From assembly GCF_027533845.1 (NCBI RefSeq), contig NZ_JAPZVN010000008.1, positions 62,001-126,000 of the forward strand: DNA of 64,000 nt, written 5' to 3'. Made by a program: the position numbers and the translations under genes. Of this stretch, positions 16,175-24,844 are shown in pieces (position 1 is the stretch's first letter; each line of letters begins with the position of its first letter). The notes under the pieces are model-generated. The model saw nothing but the letters and a program-made list of their open reading frames with translations. It was not told the DNA's origin and did not search any database. Source of the DNA: Streptomyces sp. RPT161 (GTDB lineage Bacteria > Actinomycetota > Actinomycetes > Streptomycetales > Streptomycetaceae).

Positions 16175-16357
16175 ATGAGCGAGCGTGCGGCGCCGTTCTA
16201 CTGCCCGTACTGCGGCGACGAGGACCTGCGCCCCTCCGAGGAGGGCCACGGCGCATGGGAGTGCGGTGCGTGCAACCGGGCCTTCCGGCTGTCCTTCATC
16301 GGACTGCTGGCGAAGGGGCTGGGCCGAGCCAACGCCCAAGGGGGCAGCGGGACATGA
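16175..16357 (+). CDS. Zinc-ribbon protein of the sulfur operon
   Basis: A 60-residue protein with two CPxC-like knuckles: C10 and C13, then C30 and C33, a classic four-cysteine zinc ribbon. The C-terminal half is FRLSFIGLLAKGLG, an amphipathic helix. Start ATG 16175 follows GAGGAAGGGCC. The stop TGA overlaps the cysH ATG (ATGA), so the two are coupled. Small proteins of this type sit at this place in many Streptomyces sulfur operons. A role as electron carrier or assembly helper for the reductases is only a guess. Confidence 0.85.
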   Translation: MSERAAPFYCPYCGDEDLRPSEEGHGAWECGACNRAFRLSFIGLLAKGLGRANAQGGSGT

Positions 16358-17064
16358 CGGAGACCCACATACCTGATGACGAAGGCGAACTCCAGGCGCT
16401 GGCCGAGCGGGCGGGCCGGGAACTGGAGGACGCCGACGCGCTGGACATCCTGCGCTGGACGGCGGACACCTTCGGTCCGCGCTGGTGCGTCACCTCCTCG
16501 ATGGAGGACGCGGTGGTGGCCCATCTGGCCTCCCGGGTCTCCCCCGGCGTGGACGTGGTCTTCCTCGACACCGGCTACCACTTCCCGGAGACCATCGGCA
16601 CCCGTGACGCGGTGGAGGCGGTGCTGGACGTCAACGTCATCACCCTCACACCGCGCCAGACCGTCGCCGAGCAGGACGCCGAGTACGGCCCGGGACTGCA
16701 CGACCGGGACCCCGACCTGTGCTGTGCGCTGCGCAAGGTCAGGCCGCTGGAGGAGGGCCTGCGCGGCTACCAGGCATGGGCCACCGGGCTGCGTCGCGAC
16801 GAGTCGCCGACCCGGGCCAACACCCCGGTCGTCGGCTGGGATCCCAAGCGCCGCAAGGTCAAGGTCTCCCCCATCGCCCGCTGGACGCAGCGGGAGGTCG
16901 ACTCGTACATCGCCGAACACGGCGTGCTGACCAACCCGTTGCTGACCGACGGCTACGCCTCCATCGGCTGCGCGCCGTGCACCCGGCGGGTGCTGGCGGG
17001 CGAGGACGCGCGGGCGGGGCGCTGGGCTGGCCGGGCGAAGACGGAATGCGGGCTGCACGGATGA
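16354..17064 (+). CDS. cysH: Phosphoadenylyl/adenylyl-sulfate reductase
   Basis: A 236-residue thioredoxin-linked enzyme that reduces activated sulfate to sulfite. The paired cysteines C123-C124 and the CAPC motif C206/C209 are the ligands of the 4Fe-4S cluster found in the APS-reducing branch, and C232 in TECGLHG is the catalytic cysteine. The PAPS-only E. coli enzyme lacks the four cluster cysteines. The cluster therefore points to APS as substrate, although cysC downstream could also supply PAPS. The nucleotide-binding part includes SSMEDAVVAHL. Start ATG 16354 overlaps the zinc-ribbon stop, and its TGA overlaps the ATG at 17061. Confidence 0.94.
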   Translation: MTETHIPDDEGELQALAERAGRELEDADALDILRWTADTFGPRWCVTSSMEDAVVAHLASRVSPGVDVVFLDTGYHFPETIGTRDAVEAVLDVNVITLTPRQTVAEQDAEYGPGLHDRDPDLCCALRKVRPLEEGLRGYQAWATGLRRDESPTRANTPVVGWDPKRRKVKVSPIARWTQREVDSYIAEHGVLTNPLLTDGYASIGCAPCTRRVLAGEDARAGRWAGRAKTECGLHG

Positions 17065-17084
17065 CGGACCACGAGGAGAAGACC

Positions 17085-17624
17085 GTGACGGACCAGGGCG
17101 CCACGATCTGGCTCACCGGTCTGCCGAGCGCGGGCAAGACCACCATCGCCCGGGCGTTGGCGGACACGCTGCGTGGTGGTGGGCATCGGGTGGAGGTGCT
17201 GGACGGTGATGAGATCCGGGAGTTCCTGTCCGCCGGGCTGGGGTTCAGCCGTGAGGACCGGCACACCAATGTGCAACGCATCGGCTTCGTCGCCGAGTTG
17301 CTGGCGTCGCACGGTGTGAAGGTGCTGGTTCCGGTGATCGCGCCGTACGCGGACAGCCGGGAGGCGGTGCGCAAGCGGCACGAGGCCAACGGCACCGCGT
17401 ATCTGGAGGTGCATGTGGCGACTCCGGTCGAGGTGTGCTCGGTGCGTGATGTGAAGGGCCTGTACGCCAGGCAGGCGGCGGGTGAGATCTCCGGTCTGAC
17501 CGGGGTGGACGACCCGTACGAGCCGCCCGCCGCTCCGGACCTGCGGATCGAGGCGCATCAGCAGAGTGTCGCGGAGTCCGCAGCCGCGCTGGAAGCGCTA
17601 TTGGTGGAGAGGGAGTTGGCGTGA
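17085..17624 (+). CDS. cysC: Adenylyl-sulfate kinase
   Basis: A 179-residue P-loop kinase phosphorylating APS to PAPS. The Walker A is GLPSAGKTT (residues 12-20), followed by VEVLDGDEIREF and the APS-binding RKRHEANGTAYLEVHV and ARQAAGEISGLTGVDDPYE blocks. Two starts are possible: ATG 17061, which overlaps the cysH stop as ATGA, or GTG 17085, which has a GAGGAG ribosome site 6 nt upstream and matches the usual N-terminus length. I chose the GTG. The stop overlaps the cysD start (GTGA). With an APS-type CysH present, PAPS may serve other sulfotransferases as well. Confidence 0.92.
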   Translation: MTDQGATIWLTGLPSAGKTTIARALADTLRGGGHRVEVLDGDEIREFLSAGLGFSREDRHTNVQRIGFVAELLASHGVKVLVPVIAPYADSREAVRKRHEANGTAYLEVHVATPVEVCSVRDVKGLYARQAAGEISGLTGVDDPYEPPAAPDLRIEAHQQSVAESAAALEALLVERELA

Positions 17625-18556
17625 CGACGGTGACCGTGACCGCTGAGGGGACCGACAACCCGTACGCGCTCAGCCACTTGGACGCTTTGGAGTCCGAGGC
17701 GGTGCACATCTTCCGTGAGGTGGCGGGGGAGTTCGAGCGGCCGGTGATCCTGTTCTCCGGTGGCAAGGACTCGATCGTGATGCTGCACCTGGCGCTGAAG
17801 GCGTTCGCTCCTGCGGCGGTGCCGTTCGGGCTGCTGCATGTGGACACCGGGCACAACTTCCCCGAGGTGCTGGCGTATCGGGACCGCACCGTGGCCGCGC
17901 ACGGTCTGCGGTTGCATGTGGCCAGCGTGCAGGACTACATCGACGACGGCAGGCTGCGTGAGCGCCCGGACGGCACCCGTAATCCGTTGCAGACCGTTCC
18001 GCTGCTGGACGCGATCGGCGAGGGCCGCTACGACGCGGTGTTCGGCGGGGGGCGCCGGGACGAGGAGAAGGCGCGGGCCAAGGAGCGGGTGTTCAGTCTG
18101 CGGGATGAGTTCGGTGCGTGGGATCCGCGGCGTCAGCGGCCGGAGTTGTGGCAGTTGTACAACGGCCGTCACGCGCCCGGTGAGCATGTGCGGGTCTTCC
18201 CGCTGTCGAACTGGACGGAGCTGGATGTGTGGCAGTACATCGCCCGTGAGGGCATCGAGCTGCCGGATATCTACTACGCGCATGAGCGTGAGGTGTTCTC
18301 CCGGGATGGGATGTGGCTGACCGCCGGGGAGTGGGGCGGCCCGAAGCCGGGTGAGCCGGTGCAGCGGCGGATGATCCGCTACCGCACGGTGGGCGACATG
18401 TCGTGCACGGGCGCGGTGGATTCGGACGCGGTCACGATCGAGCAGGTCATCGCCGAGATCGCCGCCTCCCGGTTGACCGAGCGGGGCGCGACGCGCGCCG
18501 ACGACAAGCTGTCCGAGGCGGCGATGGAAGACCGCAAGCGCGAGGGGTACTTCTGA
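17621..18556 (+). CDS. cysD: Sulfate adenylyltransferase subunit 2
   Basis: A 311-residue ATP pyrophosphatase that makes APS from ATP and sulfate, powered by the CysN GTPase. The PP-loop SGGKDS is at residues 46-51, and the family blocks HVDTGHNFPE and FGGGRRDEEKARAKERVFS follow. C-terminal features include GMWLTAGEWGGPKPGEPVQRRMIRYRT-like text ending in a conserved KREGYF tail. GTG 17621 overlaps the cysC stop by 4 bp. The subunits act as a heterodimer with the next gene product, whose start is only 2 bp beyond this stop. Confidence 0.95.
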   Translation: MTTVTVTAEGTDNPYALSHLDALESEAVHIFREVAGEFERPVILFSGGKDSIVMLHLALKAFAPAAVPFGLLHVDTGHNFPEVLAYRDRTVAAHGLRLHVASVQDYIDDGRLRERPDGTRNPLQTVPLLDAIGEGRYDAVFGGGRRDEEKARAKERVFSLRDEFGAWDPRRQRPELWQLYNGRHAPGEHVRVFPLSNWTELDVWQYIAREGIELPDIYYAHEREVFSRDGMWLTAGEWGGPKPGEPVQRRMIRYRTVGDMSCTGAVDSDAVTIEQVIAEIAASRLTERGATRADDKLSEAAMEDRKREGYF

Positions 18557-18558
18557 CC

Positions 18559-19893
18559 ATGAGCACCACCACTGAGGAGTTGGCGGCCACCTCGCTGCTG
18601 CGGTTCGCCACCGCCGGATCCGTGGACGACGGTAAGTCCACGCTGGTCGGCAGGTTGCTGCACGACTCGAAGTCCGTACTGGCCGACCAGTTGGAGGCGG
18701 TCGAGCACGCCTCCAGGCAGCGCGGCCAGCAGACCCCGGATCTGGCCTTGTTGACCGACGGGTTGCGGGCGGAGCGGGAGCAGGGCATCACCATCGATGT
18801 CGCCTACCGCTACTTCGCCACGCCCCGGCGCCGGTTCATCCTGGCCGACACACCCGGACATGTGCAGTACACCCGCAACATGGTCACCGGCGCCTCCACC
18901 GCCGAGTTGACGGTGGTGCTGGTCGACGCGCGCAACGGGGTGGTCGAGCAGACCCGCCGTCATGCCGCCGTGGCCGCGCTGTTGCGGGTGCCGCATGTGG
19001 TGCTGGCCGTCAACAAGATGGACCTGGTCGAGTACGCCGAGCCGGTCTTCGCGAAGATCGCCGAGGAGTTCACCGCCTACGCCGCCGAGCTGGGGGTGCC
19101 GGAGGTCACCGCGATCCCGATCTCGGCGCTGGGCGGCGACAACGTGGTGACACCGTCCGCGCACATGGACTGGTACGGCGGCCCGACCATCCTGGAACAC
19201 CTGGAGACCGTCCCCGTCGGCACCGACCCCACCGGCGCACCGGCCCGCTTCCCGGTCCAGTACGTCATCCGCCCGCAGACCGCCGAGCACCCCGACTACC
19301 GCGGCTACGCGGGCCAGATCGCCTCCGGAGTGCTGCGCGTCGGCGACCGGGTGACGGTGCTGCCGTCCGGCGCGACCAGCACCATCACCGGTATCGACGT
19401 CCTCGGCGAGCCGGTGGACGTGGCCTGGGCGCCGCAGTCGGTGACCGTGCTGCTCGCCGACGACCTCGACATCTCCCGCGGCGACCTGCTCGCCCCCGCG
19501 GCCACCGCGCCCGCGGTGACGCAGGACATCACGGCCACCGCCTGCCATCTGCACGAACGTCCGCTTCGGGTGGGCGAAAGGGTGCTGCTCAAGCACGGCA
19601 CCCGTACCGTCAAGGCGATCGTGAAGGGCCTGCCCTACCGGATCAACCTCACCGCCGGACTCAGCCACGAAACCGAACCCGGTGAACTGTCCGCCAACGA
19701 CATCGGCGCCGTCGTGCTGCGCACCGCGCAGCCACTACCGGTCGACGCCTACGCCGACTCCCGGCTGACCGGTTCGTTCCTGCTGATCGACCCGGCCGAC
19801 GGCACCACACTCACCGCGGGCATGGTCGGCGAGGCCTTCGCCGCCGCCGACGACACCAACCCCACGGTGGATGACGATGGTTGGGACTTCTGA
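18559..19893 (+). CDS. cysN: Sulfate adenylyltransferase subunit 1 (GTPase)
   Basis: A 444-residue EF-Tu-like GTPase driving APS synthesis. G1 is GSVDDGKST at residues 20-28, G3 is DTPGHVQY, and G4 is NKMD. Beta-barrel domains 2 and 3 fill the rest, starting near PVQYVIRP. There is no C-terminal APS kinase domain, consistent with cysC being separate. Start ATG 18559 is 2 bp after cysD. Its TGA (19891-19893) shares its A with the ATG of the following 33-codon ORF. Confidence 0.95.
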   Translation: MSTTTEELAATSLLRFATAGSVDDGKSTLVGRLLHDSKSVLADQLEAVEHASRQRGQQTPDLALLTDGLRAEREQGITIDVAYRYFATPRRRFILADTPGHVQYTRNMVTGASTAELTVVLVDARNGVVEQTRRHAAVAALLRVPHVVLAVNKMDLVEYAEPVFAKIAEEFTAYAAELGVPEVTAIPISALGGDNVVTPSAHMDWYGGPTILEHLETVPVGTDPTGAPARFPVQYVIRPQTAEHPDYRGYAGQIASGVLRVGDRVTVLPSGATSTITGIDVLGEPVDVAWAPQSVTVLLADDLDISRGDLLAPAATAPAVTQDITATACHLHERPLRVGERVLLKHGTRTVKAIVKGLPYRINLTAGLSHETEPGELSANDIGAVVLRTAQPLPVDAYADSRLTGSFLLIDPADGTTLTAGMVGEAFAAADDTNPTVDDDGWDF

Positions 19894-19994
19894 TGACCAC
19901 GGAGACTTACTCCGGCTTCGCCAAGGAGGGCGGCCGCATCGGCAGCGGCACGCTGGGCAGCGGCCAGGGCGGAGTGTCGCGATGTGCGCGGTGA
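19893..19994 (+). CDS. Coupled 33-residue ORF of unknown function
   Basis: ATG 19893 overlaps the cysN stop as TGATG, and the ORF ends with TGA at 19992-19994. The peptide begins MTTETYSGFAKEGGRIG, continues Gly/Ser-rich (SGTLGSGQGG) and ends CAR. No family is recognised. TGATG coupling means ribosomes ending cysN could translate it. It may be a real miniprotein, a remnant of a longer gene, or chance. The 100-bp gap after it holds no further gene before the ssuA ribosome site. Confidence 0.35.
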   Translation: MTTETYSGFAKEGGRIGSGTLGSGQGGVSRCAR

Positions 19995-20096
19995 GCCACG
20001 CGTACCCGCATCCCCCCGCACGTCCCCATGCCCCCATCGCCCCGGGCGCGCCGTAACGGCGTGTGACTGTCCGGGCCTACGAGAGGAATACCTCCC

Positions 20097-21203
20097 GTGA
20101 CAGCCGACCGCCTCCCGCGTACCCCCAGAAGCCGGACCGTAGCCGCCGCCGTTGTCTGCCTGATGCTGTTGGGCCTGTCGGCCTGCGGCTACGGTTCCCA
20201 GAAGGCCGACACCGCGGCCCCGGCCGCGAGCGCGGGCGGCAAGAAGCTGTCCGCGAGTTCGGTGACGATCGGCTACTTCGCGAACATCACCCACGCCACC
20301 CCTTTGGTCGGTCTGCAACGGGGGCTGTTCCAGAAGGCGTTGGGCGGCACCCAGATCAAGTCCCAGGTGTTCAACGCCGGTCCGTCGGAGATCGAGGCGC
20401 TGAACGCGGGCGCGATCGACATCGGCTGGATCGGGCCGTCCCCGGCGATCAACGGCTATGTGAAGTCCCACGGCCAGGACCTGAAGATCATCGCGGGTTC
20501 CGCCTCCGGTGGTGTCTCCCTGGTGGTCAACCCGAACAAGGTCAAGAGCCTGGACGATCTGAAGGGCAAGCGGATCGCCACTCCGCAGCTGGGCAACACC
20601 CAGGACGTGGCGCTGCTGAACTACCTGGCGTCCAAGGGGTTCAAGGAGGACCCGACCACCGGCAAGGGTGACGTCACCGTCGAGCGGATCGACAACAAGA
20701 CCACCCCGATCGCCTTCCAGCAGGGTCAGATCGACGGCGCCTGGGTACCCGAGCCCACCGCCTCGCAGTTGGTCACCGAGGGCGCCAAGAAGCTGCTGGA
20801 CGAGAAGACGCTGTGGAACAACGGCCAGTTCGTGATCACCAACGTGGTCGTCTCCCAGAAGTTCCTCACCGAGCACCCCGACGTGGTCGAGGCCGTGCTG
20901 CGCGGCTCGGTGGACACCAACGCCTGGATCAGGGCCAACCCCGCCCAGGCCGCCCAGGCCGCCAACGCCCAGTTGCAGAGGCTGTCCGGAAAGCCGCTGC
21001 CCGCGGCCGTGCTCGACCCGGCGTTCAGGAACGTCGAGGTCACCGACGACCCGCTGGCCTCCACCCTGCGCGAGGAGGCAGCCCACGCCGTACAGGCCGG
21101 ACTGCTCAAGTCGCCCGACCTGAACGGCATCTACGACCTCACGCTGCTCAACAAGATCCTCAAGGCCGACGGCAAGCCGGCGGTCTCCGACGCGGGCTTG
21201 TGA
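20097..21203 (+). CDS. ssuA: Sulfonate/taurine-type ABC substrate-binding lipoprotein
   Basis: A 368-residue exported binding protein. The N-terminus has a hydrophobic stretch ending in the lipobox LSAC with C30 as the lipidated residue. The mature part is an NrtA/SsuA/TauA periplasmic-binding fold: VTIGYFANITHATPLVG at the first strand, then NAGPSEIEALNAGAIDIGWIGPSPAINGY and GSASGGVSLVVN. Aliphatic sulfonates are the likely ligands because the genes sit in a sulfur operon, though nitrate and taurine binders share the fold. Start GTG 20097 follows GAGAGGAATA. The ATPase gene follows after 27 bp. Confidence 0.9.
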   Translation: MTADRLPRTPRSRTVAAAVVCLMLLGLSACGYGSQKADTAAPAASAGGKKLSASSVTIGYFANITHATPLVGLQRGLFQKALGGTQIKSQVFNAGPSEIEALNAGAIDIGWIGPSPAINGYVKSHGQDLKIIAGSASGGVSLVVNPNKVKSLDDLKGKRIATPQLGNTQDVALLNYLASKGFKEDPTTGKGDVTVERIDNKTTPIAFQQGQIDGAWVPEPTASQLVTEGAKKLLDEKTLWNNGQFVITNVVVSQKFLTEHPDVVEAVLRGSVDTNAWIRANPAQAAQAANAQLQRLSGKPLPAAVLDPAFRNVEVTDDPLASTLREEAAHAVQAGLLKSPDLNGIYDLTLLNKILKADGKPAVSDAGL

Positions 21204-21230
21204 TCCAGGCCGCCACCAGGAGGTAACACC

Positions 21231-22025
21231 ATGGCGACTGAAGTCACCGAGCAGCCCGTCCAGCAGGACTCCGGCCACCCCTACGCGGCCCGTCTCGACC
21301 AGGTCTCCAAGTCGTTCGGCCGACCCGGCGCCCAGCAGCTCGTGCTGGACGGCATCACGCTCGACGTCGCGCCCGGAGAGTTCGTCTGCCTGCTGGGCGC
21401 CTCCGGCTGCGGCAAGTCCACCCTGCTCAACCTGGTCGCCGGACTCGACCAGCCGTCCGCCGGGAGCATCGAGGTGCCCGGCGGGCGGCCCGCGTTGATG
21501 TTCCAGGAACACGCCCTGTTCCCCTGGCTCACCGCCGGCCGCAACATCGAACTCGCGCTACGGCTGCGCGGAGTGCCCCGCACCGAGCGGCGCGAACACG
21601 CCGAACGACTGCTGGAACTCGTCCGCCTCCAGGGCGCCCACGGCAAGCGGGTGCACGAGTTGTCCGGTGGCATGCGCCAGCGCGTGGCGATGGCCCGCGC
21701 CCTCGCCCAGGACAGCCAACTGCTGCTGATGGACGAGCCGTTCGCCGCACTCGACGCCATCACCCGCGACGTGCTGCACGAGGAGCTGACCCGGATCTGG
21801 GCCGAGACCAAGGTCTCGGTGCTGTTCGTCACCCACAACGTGCGCGAGGCGGTACGACTCGGCCAGCGCGTCATCCTGCTGTCCTCCCGCCCCGGCCGCA
21901 TAGCCCGCCAGTGGACGGTCGACATACCGCAGCCGCGCCGCATCGAGGACGCCGCGGTCGCCGACCTGTCCGTTCAGATCACCGAACAACTACGGGGGGA
22001 GATCCGCCGCCATGGCCAGCACTGA
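21231..22025 (+). CDS. ssuB: Sulfonate-type ABC transporter ATPase
   Basis: A 264-residue ABC ATPase. Walker A is GASGCGKST at residues 56-64, signature LSGGMRQR, Walker B LLLMDEPFAALD and the H-loop histidine in VTHNVREA. The sequence is of the nitrate/sulfonate/taurine importer subfamily. The end overlaps the permease start by 14 bp. Start ATG 21231 follows CAGGAGGTAAC, a strong ribosome site. Confidence 0.93.
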   Translation: MATEVTEQPVQQDSGHPYAARLDQVSKSFGRPGAQQLVLDGITLDVAPGEFVCLLGASGCGKSTLLNLVAGLDQPSAGSIEVPGGRPALMFQEHALFPWLTAGRNIELALRLRGVPRTERREHAERLLELVRLQGAHGKRVHELSGGMRQRVAMARALAQDSQLLLMDEPFAALDAITRDVLHEELTRIWAETKVSVLFVTHNVREAVRLGQRVILLSSRPGRIARQWTVDIPQPRRIEDAAVADLSVQITEQLRGEIRRHGQH

Positions 22026-22914
22026 AGCCAGGCCCGAGAGCAGGCCCGACACCAAACCGGACCTCGCCGGTCTGGAAGCGGGCCTGGACGCACTGGAGAC
22101 CCCGACCACCGCCAAGACGCCGGTCGGACAGATCCTGCGCGACAAGGCACTACCGCCCCTCGCCGCCGTCGCACTGGTACTGGTGCTGTGGCAACTCGCC
22201 TACCACTTCCAGCTCAAGCCGCACTATCAACTGCCCAGCCCCGGCGACGTATGGGGCTCGCTGCACACCATGTGGCTGCAGGGCACACTGCTCGGCTACG
22301 TGTGGACCTCCGTCTCCCGCGGCGCGCTGGGCTTCCTCGCCTCCGTGGTGATCGGCACACCCCTGGGACTGCTGGTGGCCCGCGCCGCCCCGGTGCGGGC
22401 CGCGATCGGCCCGATCCTGTCCGGGCTGCAGTCCATGCCCTCGGTCGCCTGGGTACCGGCCGCGATCATCTGGTTCGGCCTGAACAACTCCACCATCTAC
22501 GCCGTCGTCCTCCTCGGCGCGGTACCGTCCATCGCCAACGGACTGGTCTCCGGCATCGACCAGGTCCCCCCGCTGTTCCTGCGCGCCGGCCGCACCATCG
22601 GCGCCACCGGACTGCACGGCGTACGGCACGTACTACTGCCCGCCGCACTCCCCGGCTACCTCGCCGGACTCAAGCAGGGCTGGGCGTTCTCCTGGCGCTC
22701 CCTGATGGCCGCCGAGATCATCGCCACCTCACCAGACCTCGGCGCCGGACTCGGCCAACTCCTGGAAAACGCCCGCACCAACGCCGACATGCCCGGAGTA
22801 CTCGCCGCCATCGCGCTCATCCTCATCGTCGGCATCGGCATCGAACTCCTCATCTTCCGACCCGCCGAACGCCGCGTGCTGCGCGGGCGCGGCCTGCTGG
22901 CGGGAGCACGATGA
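22012..22914 (+). CDS. ssuC: Sulfonate-type ABC transporter permease
   Basis: A 300-residue permease with about six membrane spans. The EAA loop is visible as RTIGATGLHGVRHVLLPAALPGYLAGLKQG. A long soluble N-terminus (about 45 residues, with repeated ARPES/DTKPD-type charged text) precedes the first span. It forms the importer with ssuA and ssuB. Start ATG 22012 overlaps ssuB by 14 bp, and its stop overlaps the next start as ATGA. Confidence 0.93.
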   Translation: MASTEARPESRPDTKPDLAGLEAGLDALETPTTAKTPVGQILRDKALPPLAAVALVLVLWQLAYHFQLKPHYQLPSPGDVWGSLHTMWLQGTLLGYVWTSVSRGALGFLASVVIGTPLGLLVARAAPVRAAIGPILSGLQSMPSVAWVPAAIIWFGLNNSTIYAVVLLGAVPSIANGLVSGIDQVPPLFLRAGRTIGATGLHGVRHVLLPAALPGYLAGLKQGWAFSWRSLMAAEIIATSPDLGAGLGQLLENARTNADMPGVLAAIALILIVGIGIELLIFRPAERRVLRGRGLLAGAR

Positions 22915-23648
22915 CGGCCCCCGCCCTCCTCGTCATCGCCCACGGCAGCCGGGACCCCCGGCACGCCGCGACGGTGCACGCGCTCTGCGAGCGGGTGCGG
23001 GCGGCGCGGCCGGAAGTCCGCGTGGAGCCCGGTTTCCTGGACCACTGTGCGCCTCGCGTTCCCCAGGTCATCGACCGGTTGGCGGCCGAGGGGGTGCGGG
23101 AGCTGGTGGCGCTGCCACTGCTGTTGACTCGGGCGTTCCACGCCAAGACCGACATTCCCTCCGTGCTGCGGGAGGCTGCCGGGCGGCATCGGGGCGTGAC
23201 GGTTCGGCAGTCCGCCGTGCTGGGGCCGTCAGCCTTGCTGACGGCCGCCATGGAGCGGCGGCTGGCCGAGGCCGGGGTTCACGCCGCCGAACGGGGCACG
23301 ACCGGGGTCGTGTTGGCTTCCGCCGGGTCGTCGGATCCGGAGGCGGTCGCGGTCATCGCCTCCCTTGCGCGGGAGTGGCAGCGCACGGGGTGGGCCGCCG
23401 TGCGGCCCGCCGATCCCTCTTCGACCTCGGACGCGGTGGCGGCGCTGCGGGCCGAGGGGGTACGACGGGTCGCCGTGGTGCCGTACGTCCTCGCCCCCGG
23501 GGTGCTGCCGGACCGCATCGCCCGGGGCGCGGCGGGGGCGGACTTCCTGGCGCCCGTTCTCGGTGACGCGGCCGAGGTGGCGCGGCTGGTTCTGTCGCGG
23601 TACGCCGCTTGTGCGCGCGGTTTCCACCCTCTGCGGCGGGCGGCCTGA
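22911..23648 (+). CDS. Sirohydrochlorin chelatase (CbiX/SirB family)
   Basis: A 245-residue two-half CbiX/SirB-type enzyme inserting iron into sirohydrochlorin to make siroheme. The catalytic histidine is H11 in the AHGSRDP motif. Further family marks are LPLLLTRAFHAKTDIPS and VVPYVLAPGVLPDRI in the second half. Siroheme is the cofactor of the sulfite reductase encoded at the head of the same operon, so the operon supplies its own prosthetic group. Uroporphyrinogen methyltransferase is not in the window. Start overlaps ssuC as ATGA. This is the last gene of the operon; the coding strand then ends in GC-rich sequence. Confidence 0.92.
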   Translation: MTAPALLVIAHGSRDPRHAATVHALCERVRAARPEVRVEPGFLDHCAPRVPQVIDRLAAEGVRELVALPLLLTRAFHAKTDIPSVLREAAGRHRGVTVRQSAVLGPSALLTAAMERRLAEAGVHAAERGTTGVVLASAGSSDPEAVAVIASLAREWQRTGWAAVRPADPSSTSDAVAALRAEGVRRVAVVPYVLAPGVLPDRIARGAAGADFLAPVLGDAAEVARLVLSRYAACARGFHPLRRAA

Positions 23649-23851
23649 GCCCCCGGGGCGGGCTGCGCCCCGGTGGTCGCGGCAACGGGTGGGCGGGGGA
23701 GGTGGAAGAGACCTACCGCAACCACGAAACAGGCCGCATCCTCCGGAGGAAGGAGCACGCCCTCCCCTCACCAGGGGGCGTGCACACTGCCCGGGTAGGA
23801 CCCCGCACCGCCCAAGGATCACCGGCCAGCCGGATGGGGGCGCCCCATCGG

Positions 23852-23930
23852 CCCCGTACTGTCTGTGAACGAACTCCGTTACGGGGGTACGGAGAAACAC
23901 AGGGCCGCCGGATCCATCCGGCGGCCCTGT
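23852..23930 (+). ncRNA. Structured RNA candidate with a 15-bp perfect stem
   Basis: Three pairings lie in the 312-bp gap before the APH gene. CCCCGTA (23852-23858) pairs with TACGGGG (23880-23886). CTCCGT (23874-23879) pairs with ACGGAG (23889-23894), and this excludes or knots with the first. A perfect 15-bp stem (23899-23913 with 23916-23930) follows. TACTGT (23857-23862) could be a -10, which would give an RNA of about 65 nt ending at the strong stem. It could be a small RNA with its terminator, or a switch controlling the downstream gene. No Rfam family is recognised. The rest of 23649-23851 shows nothing supportable. Confidence 0.4.
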
Positions 23931-23960
23931 CGTCAGCGATGCGAAACCCGGAGGGAAGAC

Positions 23961-24827
23961 GTGGCGTTCACCGAACAGCGGGCCAGGGCCGTGCTGGCGG
24001 CAGCGGGGCAGCCCCACGCACCAGCAGCAGCCGAACTGCTGGCGCTCGGTGAGAACGCCGTGTTCGCCGTGGGCGACATGGTCGTCAAGATCGGCCGGGA
24101 GGCCGACCTGCTGGCGCGCGCGGAGCGCGAAGTACGCACCGCGCGGTGGCTGGCCGAGCACCGCGTCCCCGCCGTACGCCCCGCGCGGCCGCACGCCGAA
24201 GTGGTGGACGGCCACCCGCTCAGCTACTGGCACCGGCTGCCCGAAGCCGTCCGCCCGCCCGACTCCGCCGACCTGGCCGCACTGCTGCACGCCGTACACG
24301 CCCTCCCGCCGCCGGAACTGCCGCTGCCGCGGCGCGAGTTGCTGGGCGGAGTGGAGCGCTGGCTACGGCTGGCGGGCGACGCCATCGACCCGGCGGACGC
24401 GGCCTTCCTACGCCACCGCCGCGATGAACTCGCCGCACGAGTCGCCGAGTTGCGGCCGCACCTGACGCCGGGCCCGATCCACGGGGACGCGCTGCCGCGC
24501 AACGTACTGGTCGGCCCGGACGGGCCAGTACTGGTCGACCTGGAGACGTTCTCCAGCGATCTGCGCGAGCACGACCTGGTGGTGATGGCCCTGCACCGGG
24601 ACCGCTACGGTCTCACCCCCGCGCAGTACGCGCGGTTCACCGAACGGTACGGCTGGGACGTACGGGAGTGGAACGGCTGCGCGGTACTGCGCGGCGCCCG
24701 GGAGACGGCGAGTTGCGCATGGGTGGCCCAGCAGGCGCCCGGCAACCCCGCCGCCCTCGCGGAGTTCCGCCGCCGGGTGGCATCGCTGCGGGAGGGCGAC
24801 GAGACGGTGCGCTGGCACCCGTTCTGA
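23961..24827 (+). CDS. Aminoglycoside phosphotransferase-like (APH) kinase
   Basis: A 288-residue protein with the APH/choline-kinase fold. The N-lobe has the nucleotide-binding strand GENAVFAVGDMVVKIGR with the ATP-lysine in VVKI. The catalytic loop is HGDALPRN, with H174, D176 and N181, and the metal site follows as VDLETF. The substrate is not predictable; APH relatives act on sugars, amines and many small molecules, and antibiotic resistance is not implied. Start: GTG 23961 with GGAGGGAAGAC in front. It is convergent with the exonuclease gene and sits behind the structured RNA described upstream. Confidence 0.85.
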   Translation: MAFTEQRARAVLAAAGQPHAPAAAELLALGENAVFAVGDMVVKIGREADLLARAEREVRTARWLAEHRVPAVRPARPHAEVVDGHPLSYWHRLPEAVRPPDSADLAALLHAVHALPPPELPLPRRELLGGVERWLRLAGDAIDPADAAFLRHRRDELAARVAELRPHLTPGPIHGDALPRNVLVGPDGPVLVDLETFSSDLREHDLVVMALHRDRYGLTPAQYARFTERYGWDVREWNGCAVLRGARETASCAWVAQQAPGNPAALAEFRRRVASLREGDETVRWHPF

Positions 24828-24844
24828 TCCGTCCGGTACCCCTT

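Noticed and set aside
16131-16178. 15-codon GTG ORF between sulfite reductase and the zinc-ribbon gene
   Set aside because: No conserved pattern and the GAGGAAGGG inside it is clearly the ribosome site of the next gene.
23961-24827. Antibiotic-resistance gene
   Set aside because: The APH fold is shared by many kinases; nothing in sequence or neighbours points to an aminoglycoside.
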